Shown here: positions 47,814-59,186 of the stretch, piece by piece
How the letters are laid out: the number at the start of each line of letters is the position of its first letter
How positions within the stretch are numbered: the first letter of the stretch is position 1
Assembly: GCA_958295665.1 (NCBI GenBank)
Contig: OY282560.1
Location: 24,387,653-24,451,652, forward strand
Reading direction: 5' to 3'
DNA length: 64,000 nt
Source of the DNA: Tipula vernalis
Lineage: Eukaryota > Arthropoda > Insecta > Diptera > Tipulidae
Program-made: the position numbers and the translations under genes
Notes under the pieces: generated by a model
The model's database searches: none
What the model saw: the letters and a program-made list of their open reading frames with translations, nothing else
What the model was told of the DNA's origin: nothing

Positions 47814-48525
47814 TATGGCTGTATGATACTCACTTTTTTTCAAGTACAATAAAGTGCTGCAAAACTAGTAAAGCGAAACAGAGAAGGGTAGTGTAGACAA
47901 TACTATAGGCAACTATTTTGAAGTTTCGGATAAACAAAATTTGTAAATAGAATCAACATTTTTTTTGTGTTGGACCATGTTATTGAATTAATTTGCATTA
48001 GCTGCCGCAATTAATTGAAACGAAATAATTTATATGTTAAGTTAATTTTTATATTTACAAAAAAATGCACGTTTCAAATATTTTGGCAAACAATTAACAA
48101 TGCAAACCCAAAATTGTATTTCAGTATCAAAAGGAAAATCTAAAAAAGGGGGAAAAAAATCATAACAATAATGGCGAACAAAAATGGAAAAATTGTTTAA
48201 TAAATTTATTTTAAAAATAAACAAATAAATTCTCTTTGGTATACAAAATACAAATATTTTCTCTAATATTTCGGAAATGTCAGAAAAAAGTATGTAATGT
48301 CAAAAAAAAGAATCAAATCCAATACTTTTTTTGCTATAGTTGCTCGATTAACTGCTAGAAAAGTTGAGCTACCACTTTTTTTTTGACGTTTCTATATTTT
48401 TTCCAAATCTATGGTGTATACACTCACTTTCACAAATATTTTGTATATATATTTTTTATCTCACTCCGTTTGTCTTACCTAGTCACTGAAAAAGTGGGAA
48501 AAAAAGTGAGTATCATACAGCCATA
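47814..48525. mobile_element. 712-bp element with 28-bp perfect terminal inverted repeats
   Basis: TATGGCTGTATGATACTCAC with the following TTTTTTTC (47814-47841) is exactly inverted at 48498-48525. Extra copies of the ACTCACTTT motif occur near the right end (about 48420-48431). The interior is AT-rich and non-coding, so it is a non-autonomous DNA transposon. The superfamily is undecided because the flanking target duplication is not clear. Confidence 0.8.
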
Positions 48526-49171
48526 AAAAAGAAAAATTTAAATCAAATACAAAAATGAAACCCAACAAAAAAAAGGGTTCGTAATTATTATTTTTTAGTT
48601 CTTACCATTTTCTTTAAAAATTATTTACCATTGTTATCTCAGTTAGTATACAAAACTATTGTTTGTTTACTTATTTATATTTAGTTTATTTGGCTGGAAA
48701 TATAAATGTTTGGATTTATTCTGTTTGTTTTGTAAATTATTTAAAATAGAAACTATACAAAGTGTTTGTATGGAGCGTGCAAACTAATACAATTAAAATA
48801 TATTCCTTTTGTTGACAACAACAACAAAAACAAGAACTACATAAAATACAATAAAAAGGATTTGAATAAAGAAACATTTTTTTAAACTATATATTGTAAG
48901 GATACAGCTGGTAAAAATAATGGTGAATATTTCTTTTTTTGTAATCGTACTTAATCTAGTTCTTTTCTTCGCTGCTCTTCGGTAATCCTTTGCATCTTAT
49001 TATAATGAATTCATACACTTTGCTTTTGCTATAAAAGAATTTTAATATTTATATTAATCAGTGTTGACTTTTGGGCCAATGTTTCCTGTGACTTTGTATG
49101 TATGTGTAAGAAAACTAGGACAAGTTTAAGGAAAACTTTACACGCGAAAATATCCAAACAAAATGTATTAG

Positions 49172-49206
<35 letters not shown>

Positions 49207-49335
49207 ATCTTATACCAGGACGAAACAACAAACTCAATTGTATTTAAATTAAATTAAGAACTGATCGGTAATAAGTATAAAATTCAAGTGCCTTTTATTT
49301 TTATAAATCAATACAGTAATTTTTATCGATCAATC
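48526..49335. other. AT-rich spacer with short (AT)n run
   Basis: A TA dinucleotide run lies at about 49172-49206. No genes recognised. Confidence 0.5.
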
Positions 49336-49339
49336 ATAA

Positions 49340-50975
49340 TTTGACGTTATTATTTTGAAATAGATATATGCATCCCTTTCATTCTCTTACATTCCACTCG
49401 GCCTTCCACGATCTCATCCCATTCTGCATCCGTCAGAAAACCGTCGTAATAAAGCTTCATGTACATGGTTCCAGTTGACGTAAAACGCGTTCCTTCACCG
49501 TCCTCGATCTTTTCGACATCATAACGATCTCCTCTTTTAGCCTCCAACACCCGATATGAACCTTTATATTTCGGCATAAGCTTAGGCCCGGAATATTGTA
49601 TTCGTTTTAAAGCCGCAATATCGTCCTTTACCGTATTTCGTTGCACATTTTCGATTACGGTTGTAGCACCTCCGATTCAATTTTTGAATTCCGCCAATTT
49701 GTTCGTTTGCACGTTTCCTTTCATCATCTCGTTCTCGACAGAAATCTTCGGTACATCGCATCTTTACACCCATTGGAACGTGTTATTTAGGAGCAGGAAT
49801 AATTGTACTGTTCAGTCGTTCCACCTGTCCGTTTCCCGATGGTTTAACTGTTGTTATGTTATGTTGCCCGATTCCCTCCTTCTTGCAATACTCTATTAAT
49901 TCGGCGGACGTAAAATAAGTCCCGCGATCGGGAAAAATTATATTGGCCGGATAACCGAATACTGCCTTTTGCAACTCGAATTTCGGAAGAACCTTCTTAG
50001 TTGTTATACTCTTTGTTGGATAGAGCCAGATGAACTTTGAAAAACTATCAATTTTACACAAAATGTATTGAAAGTTTTTTTTTTCTCATAGCTAGATGCC
50101 CCATGTGATCTACGTGATACGTTGTCAATGGTACATCTCCTTTTGGCAGCGGATTTAGTAGAGCCCCTGTCGATCCAACTGCCTCACCGCCAAAATATAC
50201 GTTACACGGTTCTTGATACAAGAACAGACCTGGCGGGCTAAATTAGGAATGAAAAAATCTCGTTTAACTAGTTCTTGTACTTTTCCGACTCCAAAATGCC
50301 CCAATTTGTGTTACACAACCGACCTTTGCATACCTCTGAGCACTACTAACACTAAAGCACCATCAACCGTCCAAAACTCTGGACTACTTTTACTCTTGCC
50401 GCTAAATCTTGGGAAACCAACAACATAAGGGGATTTCGACTTAGTGAATCGACGTGACGCATTTTTGTTTCCGGTCTTGCAGTTGCAACGCCCATCCAGA
50501 TATTTGGGCTGCTAACTCCATTTTTTCCGTGGTGGCTTTGAATGCAGCACAATCGGTAACAATGACAAATTTCGGGCCATGAAGATAAACTCTAAATTTC
50601 CAATACCTCCAACTCATAGCTGCTGTAGTGCTCTTCGCACGATGATTTATTCTTGCTAAACTAAAAAAAACAGGGTGGAACCTTTACACTCATCCGTGTG
50701 CATCAACTTTATGTCTGCAGTTATTGAGTACAATCGAAGAACTGGCTGACTTGTAAGTACTTTGGGAAATGATTTGAAAGCCATTTTCTGCTCAGCACCA
50801 AACTTAAATGATACATATTTCCGGAGTAGTTCCAGTCCTTCTACAAATTTCCGGAATCATCCGGTCATAACGAGAAAAGTTTGAACCTTTTTCACTGATC
50901 GAGGTTCCGGAAACTTCTCAATTGCAACCAACTACCCCGTTGATGGCTTGACGCATCCCTTCAAACTAGGCCTCA
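49340..50975 (-). mobile_element. Second Ty3/gypsy relic: RT end, RNase H, integrase
   Basis: Read from 50975 downward through several frameshifts: RT thumb and connection (FRKFVEGLELLRKYVSF, about 50880-50820), RNase H (HYSSYELEVLEI, about 50630; HGPKFVIVTDCAAFKATTEK; KMRHVDSLSRNP, about 50470), integrase zinc-binding region (about 50340-50230), the linker PLPKGDVPLTTYHVDHMG (about 50150-50095), the integrase core (FSKFIWLYPTKSITTKK, then a SDRGT-like PDRGTYFTSAELIEYC and TTVKPSGNGQVERLN, 50061-49783), and a C-terminal KYKGSYRVLEAKRGDRYDVE (about 49580). It belongs to a different gypsy lineage from the relic at 39432-42727. No LTR or gag seen. Confidence 0.85.
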
Positions 50976-50999
50976 AAAGGGATTTAAACAAGTTCATAA

Positions 51000-52990
51000 T
51001 GCCATGGTGTAATACCACAGTTAATTGAAAGTGGTTCCAATCAAACTAAGAGATTCCAGGGATTCAAAGGGACAAACTATATCCTCTAAAATTAAATTGG
51101 ATCGTTGATGTCGCCAAAAAAGTATGGGAGTAGGAATTATAGAGTGAATAAATTTGACATTCCAAGCCAAACAGTGAATATGCACACAGTGATAGATTAC
51201 TACTTGGATCAACAGGAACTATAAAAGGAAATAATGCTGAGTTTTGTTATTTCACTTCCCGAGCTGAAGACAACTTGGAAGAGCTGGACAAGTTGATTAA
51301 AGAATGCTTTAGTTTCGAAGGATTTGGTATAGAGCCGTTAAAAAATCTACCAAAATCAAAGATTGATAGAAGAGAAGACAACATAATGAACGACACCACT
51401 GTTCGTGTTGATGGCAGATGACAGACGGGATTTTTTTTAGCATACTGATGAAGTTGCAATGACACCAAGCAAAGCTACTGCCATTATGAGATTCTAAACA
51501 GTTGAAATATAAATGTCATTTACAGAAAAAGATTATGCTCAAGTTCTCACTAAAGAGGAAATAGCAATTGAAACGCTATGAATCTGGTACCTTGCTAATT
51601 TGGGAGTGAAGAAAGTAAATAAACCGGGGGAACTATGACTATAGTTTACGAATTACTACGAATTTGAATGATCTACTGATGGCTGGCCCGGATAAACTGA
51701 TGTCTCTAAAAATTGAGTTCACCGCAGACATAGTTTAGATGTTTCACCAGGCGAAGATCAAAGAAGAATAAAATAGAAATTTTTGCTGCAGAGATTTTCG
51801 TGGAGGGGTTTTGATCGATATCGAGAACCAGCCGTTATAAAAATTACCGTAATGGCATTTGTAGCAAAATGCTTACACTGCCTTGCCCAGGAGATCAGGA
51901 ACAAAAATGCGATGGAGTTTAAAAAAAAGTTCTACAAGTCGTTATGTCAGTTAAAAATCTTGATGCAAGATATCGATGAAATTGAAATTGAATCCGGAGC
52001 CTATAATAAGTGATTGTAAGGGCTTAAAATTCTGAAGACGATCCGTAATGAAAATACCACTTAAGTATTTATCCGAAGGTGTAACTCACATCCAGTGTAG
52101 CTACACGAGTTTGTCGACGAGAACAACTCTATTTAGCATTGGCGGCATGAGTTGAGAGATGTATAGTGACATTGTTGGTCATGGCTAACACACAAGTAAC
52201 CTCCCAAGCCACTTTCAATACTGAGAGCTGAATTGCAAGCTGAAGTCATGAGAAAAATCCCTGCAACAAGAATCTGGAGTAAAAATTGATCGAGTAAATT
52301 TTTTTTCTGTTATTGACGGACGGTGATCTAAAGATAACATTCAAATGGAAGAAAGTATCAGGTGGATTTCAACAGAAGAAAATGTTGCAGAAAAACGGAG
52401 CCAATTTTCTGAAGGAGACGGGGAATTGGCCAAAAGAAAAAATTATAATTGTTGGTGAGGGGTCGGAGCAAGAGGACAGCTGTTTTTCTGGACGAGTATA
52501 ATTTGATTGACTGATTGGGTTATGCGTTTTTGAAATAATTGTCATAAGTCTACAGATTTAAGAAATCGTGGAGTTTTCACGGACTTTACGAATGAAAAAC
52601 GAGTCAGTCAAAGGAGTCGTCTGCTGACCTTGTCACCATTTCTAGGCTATACCCAGAATTGTAATGTATTGCAGTTGAAGTTTTTTATTCGAAAGATCAC
52701 AGTGTTCGCACAGGTTGCTGCTTCTATACATTATCATGAAAATATGAAGATCCAAGCACAAGATACTGTCATCAACGAATTGACTCAACGCTATTGGATC
52801 ATGAACACTGGGAGTGTGTCAATTAGCCCGAGCAAATCCAAAGATTAAAGAGATGGGACAACTACCAGCAGAGATAGGACAACTACCAGCAGAACATAAC
52901 TGTGATTGTCAAACGAAGTACCGAAAATAAATAGGGAGTCGTCGCACGCAGTTTATCCCATTCTCAGCACCTCACTTTGGAGAGTATTGT
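51000..52990 (+). mobile_element. BEL/Pao relic: reverse transcriptase and deleted integrase
   Basis: Plus strand: NLEELDKLIKECFSFEGFGI (about 51260) before the RT, then WYLANLGVKKVNKPGE (about 51580), LNDLLMAGPDKLMSL (about 51670) and FTADIV followed by MFHQAKI, then QRFSWRG and REPAVIKITVMAFVAKCLHC (about 51790-51890) and AQEIRNKNAMEF. Integrase traces are SIHYHENMKIQAQDTVINEL (about 52710) and RYWIMN, then PKIKEMGQLPAE with a 21-base tandem duplication at about 52855-52896, followed at once by TQFIPFSAPHFGE (about 52950), which belongs after the catalytic core. The core is therefore deleted. Many stops are present. Confidence 0.8.
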
Positions 52991-53039
52991 GCTACTCTAT
53001 TAATCATTATTTAAAGATACGAAGCAAATGGAGATAGAC

Positions 53040-53330
53040 GTATTTGCAGATTCATCACGGCGCATTATTTTATGCAAGAGATAATTTGCTTCATGTCATA
53101 CAAAGACATGCAAAAGGGTTCATTTAACAATATTTATTATTGGATATTACCACTAGTGGAATACAGACTGCGTTGTCTACTATTCGTGAAAAATATTTAT
53201 CATTAAACGCAAAACATTCAGTAAAGAGCATTATTAAAAAATGTATCTCATTCTATAAGGCAGCAAATCAAAACTATTAGAACAGATAATGGGACATCTT
53301 CCCTCATCAACTACAAAAGTCAGACGGCCA
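53040..53330 (+). mobile_element. Second BEL/Pao integrase fragment
   Basis: The frame near 53155-53270 reads SGIQTALSTIREKYLSLNAK, then HSVKSIIKKCISFYKA, an integrase zinc-binding segment different from the one at 52710. It follows the end of the preceding relic, so it comes from a separate insertion. Confidence 0.6.
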
Positions 53331-53689
53331 TTCAGGACAACTGGGATAGAATACCTACGGTAAAGTAGGAACGGAAAGCCGGTATTTATACAGTCTCAGT
53401 CAATCTCAAAAGAGCATATTTTAGGGTATAAGAAGGAATAAATAGTAAATGTATACCTCCAAGAATTTATTTGGGGGGAGGGGGAGGGAGGTTATGAAAA
53501 TCGGCCATTAAGGTCTTTAAATCGCATTTCAAACGTGAGACCGAAAAATCAAATCCCTTTTTAAGAGCAATTAAGGACTCTTGTCATTCAATTCGAGGGC
53601 TTAATGAATCCCAATCCTTTGACTGCCTTGTCATTTGATCCAAATGAACATCAAACTCTTGCGGCTTCTTGAAATTGAGATCAAAGAGT

Positions 53690-54115
53690 TGGCATTGGAT
53701 ATTCTTTTTCGAAATTAATTTAATTATTAATAAAATAAAAGATTATTCACGTTACGAAACGGCTTACACCCATTAAGTCCCATATAGCCATTAAGAATCA
53801 AAACTAATTTGACGAAAGAAATTTATAAATTGCGATGCTCCGGCCACTGTAAGCAGTATTTCCAAAAGCCGTTGGATTTCCAAAGGCTTCTAGCAAAGAT
53901 CCAAGTGAAGGGTCTCCGGTAATTTAAACAGGTGTGCTGCGGTCTCAACATAAGAAGCCATAATACCATAAGAAATGATTCGTTTTGATTATTATTTGGT
54001 TATGCCAGGGTTTTAGTATGCTCTGTTGTCAATGAGTTAAAGCTCAAAATGGAGTATGCTAAAGTATTTATAAATCTATGGGTGTAACTAAATAAATAAA
54101 TAAAACCGAATAAAT
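53690..54115. mobile_element. ~430-bp insertion specific to unit C, with (TAAA)n tail
   Basis: Unit B passes directly from the segment ending near 57235 to that starting near 57258, while unit C has an extra ~430 bp ending in AACTAAATAAATAAATAAAA. A simple A/T-rich terminal repeat suggests a LINE 3' end. No protein motif is recognised. Confidence 0.4.
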
Positions 54116-54289
54116 TCAAAAAAACGTTTGGGTAAAACCATTGAATCGGTTTTAGGTACTTTTCGAAATTTATTTTATTTAATCATTTATTTATGTAGTT
54201 ATGAAATTATTTCAAATTGAGTTTTGTGTCAATAATTTAATATTAAATGTAACATATTTGTCAATGTAAGATAACGAGCCTTAATGCTA

Positions 54290-54790
54290 CCTCAAGTTTA
54301 ACCCTCAAACTTAACATCCAACTCAACCTTCAATTCACACCAAATAAATCCCAATTGTACTCCCCATTCAACACCAACGTTCAACTCATCCTTAAATCAA
54401 CATGTCCCGAAAACAGCTTGCATACATGAACTGAACTCAATTCTAACTCAACCTAAAAGTCGGTCCTTCGCTTAAATCTTCGACTTGACACAAAACTCAC
54501 CACCCGGCTCATTTTTCGAATCAACACGGTGCAAAAAACTGCATGCCTACCTGAACTGAACTCAAAACAACTCAAGCTGTCTTAAATCCCAACTGAATCA
54601 TTGACAACCCCAACTCAACCATAAACCAACCGAATTTAACGTCATAATCAGCTCTCAACTCAATTAAAATCAACTCAATCTACGAGTATTTTTAATTCAG
54701 TTCTAAATTTAACCTCCCAACTGATCTGCTCACTTAATTCTAACCCAACCCCAACCTAATTCTAATTCAAATATAAAATTAACTCTCAAA
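54290..54790. repeat. Degenerate ACTCAAC-rich minisatellite (unit C)
   Basis: Same motif class as 13735-14347, with many substitutions and deletions. Confidence 0.6.
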
Positions 54791-56129
54791 CCTCCCAAAA
54801 ACTCAAAGCCCAAAAATTGTTTTAAAAAAAATTCAAATCGATCAACCCGTTTCAAGATACCGTGAGTACATACTTGCAGACAGACATCCAAACATATAAT
54901 TATCCAAACAGATGCATATTCAAAATATCGAGAAAAGTGGTTTTGGACAAAAAGGTTAAAGCCAGTTCATGCGGAGCAAGGTAAATAGCATTTAGGGTTA
55001 ACACTTGTAAATCATAGTACTAGATCAAAAAATTAAACTTTTCAAAACGAAATGATTAAGAATTTCCCACGACAATTGATATTCATTTCTATAAAAGACT
55101 TGCCAACAATACTATTGCATTAGTTCTTCTGCAAAAGATAAAAACCACTACGGTATGTGCAATGATATTCGGAGTATACATTTAAAATTTTACGTTGTTT
55201 AACAATTGAAGGGGTACACAAGAAGTTACTTGGCTTTCTGTCTTTAATTGGCATATAGTACGCATACCTTCTTATAATTTCTTATACTATGTCCATAAAC
55301 TACGTAACTCAAAAATGTTTCTTTTTCGTTACCAAAACCGTACAACTCAGTTGAATTTATATTAAATACACTCGAATATATAAAGAGAATTATTAACTTC
55401 ACGAAACGGGGATAAATGACGTCTCAAGATGGTGCAAATGTCTGATATTAACGACGGGCATTCCCAAAATAGTTTTAGGTAATTTTTTTTAGTTAGTCTA
55501 TATATCATCAGTTTTGTTGTCCTATATATCATCAGTCTTGTGATTATCAGCGTGGTGAAAATCTTCTGACAATTTATTTTTTGTATAAGCTCGATTTTTC
55601 CCTAATTCGACTGGACTATAAACTGAGTTTGGTTCAATGTCTTAAATATCCAACAAGATCTTATAAAATTTTATTTGCACGCAGAAGTTTCCAGCACTAT
55701 CGATAGGTAATTTTTGTTAATAATTTTCGTATCCTTCAGATTTCAATTGACATATCCCTAGGTGCGTCGATTTATTTCCATTCCAAAAATTTAAAGCTTT
55801 TAAACGCTTTTACATATGATTACATGTTTACATAAATATTTTTGTTAAAATACCTACATATACAGTTGTGAATATTTTGATAAATTTTTAAATTTACCAA
55901 TTCTTCGATGTTTGATCAATGATCCGCGAGAGAATCCTTAAAGATTTTACTTGTAGCGAACATAATATTGAAATTATTTATAAATTGTTCGGTTTTAATA
56001 TTTTAGAAAAATTTATTTTCTTCTCAATATAGATTACATTTTTTATTTATTACAGTTATTACAATTTTTTGGACCTCGATGACTTTGCGGTACTGTAAAC
56101 AAATCAAATAAATTAATTAAGTTTAAATA
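54791..56129. other. Non-coding sequence downstream of lectin C
   Basis: Patchily alignable with 18310-19901 of unit A, with several large deletions. No genes recognised. Confidence 0.4.
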
Positions 56130-56667
56130 TTAATATTTTAAGGCTGCAGCAAAATATTTACTTCGGCACATAAAAGTCCATTTCTGCGTACAAAAATAAT
56201 CGGCCAATTTTAAGTTATTCCCTTGCCACAGACATAAACACTTTTCATCTTTAATCATAGTTGGTTCACCCAGATTCCAGTCAGCATAAATAACCGGCAT
56301 ACCAGTATTCTCCCAGTAATACGTTTTATCTTCAGGGAATCGTATGCCACTAGTCCAAATCGAATTTGACGCGATACTTGAATCATTTTGGTGAACTTGA
56401 CGCAAAACCTCCAAAATTTTGCGATATTCACGCTCATCTGGTACGTCGATTAATTGATTGCCATAAAAAGTACAAAATCGTGATGCCTCCCACCAGTTTG
56501 CCTGTATACATATAAATGATTAATTAATTATTCAACAATAAATAATGACACCTACATACCTTTAATGGATGGCTAATGTAATAGTCGCTGATATAATAAC
56601 CCGAATTTACGAATTGTACGCAAATTATAAGTGTACATACGAGTACAAAACCAACAGTTGACTTCAT
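56130..56667 (-). CDS. Secreted C-type lectin-like protein, diverged copy C
   Basis: Exons 56667-56560 and 56501-56130 are joined by a 58-bp GT-AG intron, giving the same 159-residue architecture as copy A, with signal peptide and one C-type lectin domain. The frame is intact. Compared with A, residues before the GEPT motif are nearly identical, but from there on many are replaced: WFPGEPT becomes WNLGEPT, DETCLCLAQ becomes DEKCLCLWQ, and WKFADNLCSYK becomes LKLADYFCTQK. The conserved cysteines remain. The clustered replacements in the ligand-binding half with an intact frame suggest changed specificity rather than decay. The promoter TATA box is retained. Confidence 0.88.
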
Positions 56668-56714
56668 TTCAGACGATAATTTTACTAATGAACATACTGT
56701 ATAACAAAATGTTT

Positions 56715-56723
56715 CCTTTTATA
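56715..56723 (-). promoter_or_regulatory. TATA box of lectin C
   Basis: TATAAAAGG in the same position relative to the ATG as in copies A and B, within a conserved proximal promoter of about 150 bp. Confidence 0.65.
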
Positions 56724-57425
56724 CAGCACCAAACAGCTTCATTAGTTTTTGTGATATCACTACCAAATTGTTGTATGCACAGCATCCCGGATATTGTTAC
56801 TTTTCCAATATGATAAAATATAAATGTTTAATTTTTTTTTTGTGGTTATATGATTTTGATTAATAAAAGTTTCCTAAAATTGTGGATTTATCAAAAATAT
56901 TAGTGTTGCTGTTTTCTGTAAAATCCAAACAATTTATCTTTGCTATGTTTCTAATTTTTCACATATCTAAATGAGCAGATTTTAGTGTATAAGAAGGAAT
57001 AAATAGGAAATGTACACCTCCAAGATCTCTTTATTTGGGGGAGGGGTGAGTGGGTTTCTGGAAATCGGCCATAAAAGTCTTTAAATCGTATTTCAAACGT
57101 GTGATTGAAAATCAAATCCTGTTTTATAATCAATTAAAGACTCTTGCCATTCAATTCGAGGCGCTTAATGAATCTCGATCCTTTGACTGCCCTGTCATTT
57201 GATCCAAATGAACGTCAGATTATTGCGGCTTTTTGAAAGAAATTTATTAACTTCGTGAATTCAAAAAATCATTTTGGTAAAACCATTGAATCGGTTGTAC
57301 TCTTCGAAATTTATTTTATTTAAATCATTTATTTATGTAGTTATGAAATTATTTCAAATGGGCTTTCGTGTAGTAATTGTAAAATTACTTAGGTTAATAA
57401 TTTAAAATTAAATGTAACATTTTTT

Positions 57426-57664
57426 TGTAGATGTAAGATAATAAATCATTGTAACTCATTGAAAGTCTATCTTTTCAACAAATGATGTACTCAATAAATT
57501 AGAGGGTGTAGCTTGGCAGTATTCAATCAACCCACTGTAATTATGAATTTAGCTCTACCAAGCGCAACTAATAAAACGGATGAACGAATAATACATGAAA
57601 AATATGGTAAACATAAAAATTGTGTCATAAGCGTAGCTAACAATTTGTTTCATTTAAATTGGGG
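57426..57664. other. Spacer between repeat segment and pogo relic in unit B
   Basis: A plus frame at 57513-57770 partly overlaps the pogo relic in antisense and is not considered real. Confidence 0.35.
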
Positions 57665-57689
57665 CTACATAAATACCGATAGGGGGAGG

Positions 57690-58335
57690 TGGGGCAAACG
57701 CAAGCATTTTTTAATTTTTCTTAATAAAACATTTAAAAAGGCGAGATTTGCAAGTTCCGGTATATCGTAGATTATAATTAACTTCCCCGGATTAGTTAGT
57801 ATAAATATATTAAATGCGATTTTTAGTGCAATTTTAAATGGGCCAAAAACTCCTATGTCTAGAGGTTGTAATTCGTGGGAGCAATGAGGTGGGAATGACA
57901 GAAGAACTATTCCGCATTTTCGAGAAAATTCTATTGCAGGCAAAAAACAATGGCTATTGTGGTTGTCCATTAGCAACAAAATACGGTTTTCTTTGGAACA
58001 ACGTGTCTGCAGCTGAATATGCTTTAAAACTTCTGGGAAAAGTTTAACTGTCATCCAACCTGTTCTAGATGCAAGACCTAAACTTCTTCTTGGTGCTCCA
58101 TGAAAAAAACGGCCCTTGTAGTGAACTCGAGGGAACACAAATTCAGGAGCAATCGAATGGCCAACGAGTTCACCATGTTCCGCTGAAACGATTTGGCTCA
58201 CTTGTCTCTTTGACTTGTCTGATTATTACCTTTGGTGCTTGCATGACAGTGGTTATTCCAGTCTCGTCTAAATTATACACATTGCATAGTGCAAATTTAA
58301 ACCTATCCATCACATCAACATAATTATTGACATCA
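57690..58335 (-). pseudogene. pogo/Tigger-like DDE transposase fragment (unit B)
   Basis: Same fragment as in unit A, with the NLDETGITTVMQAPKVI block (about 58280-58230), a frameshift near 58205 and the open stretch with LLLMDNHNSH and PPHCSHELQPLDIGVFGPFK. It retains more C-terminus than copy A: NPGKLIIIYDIPELANLAFL (about 57790-57730), a recognisable Tigger segment. This shows that unit A begins inside the transposon sequence. Confidence 0.8.
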
Positions 58336-58572
58336 ACAACCTTCTACTGGCAAAACAAAAGATCGACTGAATAACCGCGTGCATTTTTTTTACCATGAAG
58401 TGAATGCTCATGCGCACACTTGTTAGTATTTTTGTTTTTCTAATCCCGTTATTTTGATAGATTTTGAGCATGTTTATTTTTACCCCGTGCTTACAGTTGC
58501 CCCACCTCCCCCTATGTGTATTTGTATAGTCCACTAATTTTTTTCATTAGGAGCAAACACAATCTAACTTCC

Positions 58573-59182
58573 AACTCAACTCGTAAATCAATCCCTCACC
58601 TAACTCCTTAATCGCTTAATAAACCCCAACTCAATCTTCAACTCTTCAATCCTCACGTAACCACCAAATTAACCCTAAACCCAACACTCAATTAAATCAC
58701 CAATTCAACTCCAAACCAACTTACAACTCAACCCTTAACACCAAACTCAACGTTCAATCCAATTCTCAATCCGAGGGCCCGAAAAACCAAATGGGCACGC
58801 GAACTCTACTCAGAACAACTGCTCAAGCTAACTTAAAACTCAAATCTCAACTAAACCCCCATATAAATTTCGAACTGAATGACTCAATCAGCCTCAACGC
58901 TATCTCAAGCTCAGCCCTCAAACTCAACATCCAACTCCACCAGGCTTAATTCTCTAATCAACAAGGTGCAAGAAACTGCATGCCTACCTGTACTGAGATC
59001 AAAACTACTTAAGCTGACTTAATCCCCAACTGAACCATTGACAACCCCAACTCAACCATAACCCCAATCCAATTTAACCCCATACTCAACTCTCAACTCA
59101 ATTCCCAAATCAACATGGTCTGTAGAACTGCACAAGTACATGAACTAAACTAAACTCAACTAATTCTACGAGTATTTCTAAT
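58573..59182. repeat. Degenerate ACTCAAC-rich minisatellite (unit B)
   Basis: Nearly identical to 13735-14347, continuing through the empty LTR target TCAG at 59183-59186. Confidence 0.7.
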
Positions 59183-59186
59183 TCAG

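Larger units (their letters stand above)
53407..56960. repeat. Segmental duplication unit C (diverged lectin unit)
   Basis: The unit starts with a segment (53407-53680) that recurs at 56968-57235 at the start of unit B, followed by a block (54120-54260) matched at 57258-57425. The ACTCAAC-rich repeat (54290-54790), the dispersed repeat (54800-55030) and the lectin gene follow in the same order as in A and B, but the pogo relic and several kilobases between minisatellite and lectin are missing. Similarity to A/B stops at about 56950. Unit C is clearly older or more diverged than the A/B pair. Confidence 0.85.
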
